64,000 bases of DNA from Mycobacterium sp. GA-1285 (GTDB lineage: Bacteria; Actinomycetota; Actinomycetes; Mycobacteriales; Mycobacteriaceae): the NCBI RefSeq assembly GCF_001499905.1, contig NZ_LQIS01000045.1:124001-188000 (forward strand). The letters run 5' to 3'. The notes below the pieces were generated by a model, which was not told where the DNA came from, did no database searches, and was given only the letters and a program-made list of their open reading frames with translations. Below are positions 63,136 to 64,000 of this stretch, in pieces (positions within the stretch are counted from its first letter, which is position 1; the number at the start of each line of letters is the position of its first letter). A program made the translations under genes and the position numbers.

Positions 63136-63945
63136 ATGGCCGGCTCCACCCTGTTCACCGACGCCATGGCGCTCACCGATGCCGGTGACGGCGTGTATCA
63201 CGGTGAGCTGAACGAACATTGGACGATCGGGCCGAAGGTGCACGGTGGTGCGATGCTCGCGCTGTGCGCCAACGCCGCGCGGATGGAGCACGCAGGAGAT
63301 GTGCAACCGATCGCGGTGTCGGGAAACTTCCTCTGGGCGCCCGACCCCGGCCCGATGCAGGTGGTCACCACCGTGCGCAAACGCGGGCGTCGCGTCAGCC
63401 TCATCGATGTCGAACTCAACCAGGGTGACCGTACCGCTGTGCAGGCCGCGGTCACCCTCGGCGAGCCGGAACATCATGTGGCGCCGCTGCTCTCGGTCAA
63501 TCCCGTGATCCCGCTGATGCAACCGGAGCCGCCGCCCGGTCTCGAGCCAATCGGGGAGGGGCATCCGATGGCCGACATCGTCCACCTCGCGCACGGCTGC
63601 GACATCCGGCCGTCGCTGACCACGATGGCGCCGCGGTCCGACGGTGGTCCGCCGGTGATCGAATACTGGGTGCGGCCCAAAGGGGTTGCCCCGGATGTGC
63701 TTTTCGCGCTCCTGTGCGGAGATGTGTCGGCTCCGGTGACGTTCGGCGTCAACCGGTTCGGCTGGGCGCCCACCGTCCAGCTGACGGCGTATCTGCGCAC
63801 CCTGCCCGCCGACGGGTGGCTGCGCGTGCTGTGCACGACGGTGCAGATCGGCCAGGACTGGTTCGACGAGGACCACATCGTCGTCGACTGCGAGGGCCAC
63901 ATCGTCGTGCAGTCCCGCCAGCTCGCGCTGGTGCCGCAGGCATAG
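63136..63945 (+). CDS. Acyl-CoA thioesterase family protein (Rv0499-type)
   Basis: A 269-residue double hot-dog protein from ATG 63136 (MAGSTLFTDAMALTDAGDGV). GAMLALCANAARME and VSGNFLWAPDPGPMQVVTTV, VRKRGRRVSLIDVELNQGDR are typical of the TesB-like family 3 thioesterases. The second half, with FDEDHIVVDCEGHIVVQSRQ near its end, completes the fold. It would hydrolyse acyl-CoA esters. GAAGGA lies seven bases before the ATG. Confidence 0.87.
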   Translation: MAGSTLFTDAMALTDAGDGVYHGELNEHWTIGPKVHGGAMLALCANAARMEHAGDVQPIAVSGNFLWAPDPGPMQVVTTVRKRGRRVSLIDVELNQGDRTAVQAAVTLGEPEHHVAPLLSVNPVIPLMQPEPPPGLEPIGEGHPMADIVHLAHGCDIRPSLTTMAPRSDGGPPVIEYWVRPKGVAPDVLFALLCGDVSAPVTFGVNRFGWAPTVQLTAYLRTLPADGWLRVLCTTVQIGQDWFDEDHIVVDCEGHIVVQSRQLALVPQA

Positions 63946-63956
63946 TCGGCGAGCCC

Positions 63957-63989
63957 GGGGCGGGTGGCCGCACGCACGCTGCCCCGCCC
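63957..63989 (+). terminator. Weak hairpin after the last gene
   Basis: GGGCGGG (63958-63964) pairs with CCCGCCC (63983-63989) over an 18-base loop, starting 12 bases after the thioesterase stop. No T run follows, so this is a tentative terminator. Confidence 0.35.
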
Positions 63990-64000
63990 GTCTGCAATGC

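Overview
This is a high-GC actinobacterial chromosome segment, almost certainly from a rapidly growing Mycobacterium (Mycolicibacterium). The reasons are many GTG starts, proteins of M. tuberculosis type (GroEL2, HbhA, MshA, SenX3/RegX3, RamB, isocitrate lyase) and long stretches in the same order as M. tuberculosis Rv0457c-Rv0499. M. tuberculosis names are given from memory of that gene order, not from a search.

1-11.8 kb is accessory. It holds a partial SF2 helicase, a small secreted Cys-containing protein, a PA-domain M28 aminopeptidase lipoprotein, a cluster of tiny Arg-rich peptide genes, an IS21-type element (4592-7006) with a frameshifted istA, and a 1392-residue kinase/cyclase-like/STAND ATPase protein. 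The peptide cluster is the most unusual part. Five intact 16-17-codon ORFs and one decayed copy share a pattern near MVRRLDRRLTRAARCRF, each intact one behind a very strong Shine-Dalgarno. A bipartite element, GRAASTTCCAAG-N14-GTCGA, occurs four times with an identical 14-bp spacer. It precedes three peptide transcription units and the secreted protein gene at 1410-1679, so these form a likely co-regulated set. Codon differences between two copies are mostly synonymous, which argues that the peptides are translated and under selection.

12-25 kb: groEL2 behind two CIRCE operators; a split-barrel protein; an amidohydrolase; VOC and DinB/DUF664 proteins; an aldehyde dehydrogenase; a membrane protein; a DUF2889 protein; a divergent crotonase; efeO-efeB iron/heme genes without efeU; and an S9 prolyl oligopeptidase.

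25-43 kb: a second aldehyde dehydrogenase with DUF779, separated by four 32-bp tandem repeats; small membrane proteins; lpdC; an AhpD-like protein; ramB, a thioesterase, icl and fadB2 (C2 and fatty-acid carbon use); a frameshifted DUF559 gene; tetR-ppk2; a DUF445 protein; an XRE regulator; hbhA; a DUF2516 protein; a DUF2599 protein; and deoC.

43-64 kb: a sedolisin-type lipoprotein with a poly-Thr lipoprotein; DUF2993, nitrilase and methyltransferase genes; cell-wall genes (murB, an L,D-transpeptidase); a ROK regulator beside mshA (mycothiol); gpmA; senX3-regX3 (phosphate sensing); ppx; an acidic repeat membrane protein; a sugar-phosphate isomerase-like protein; and a thioesterase. No tRNA, rRNA or CRISPR array was seen.
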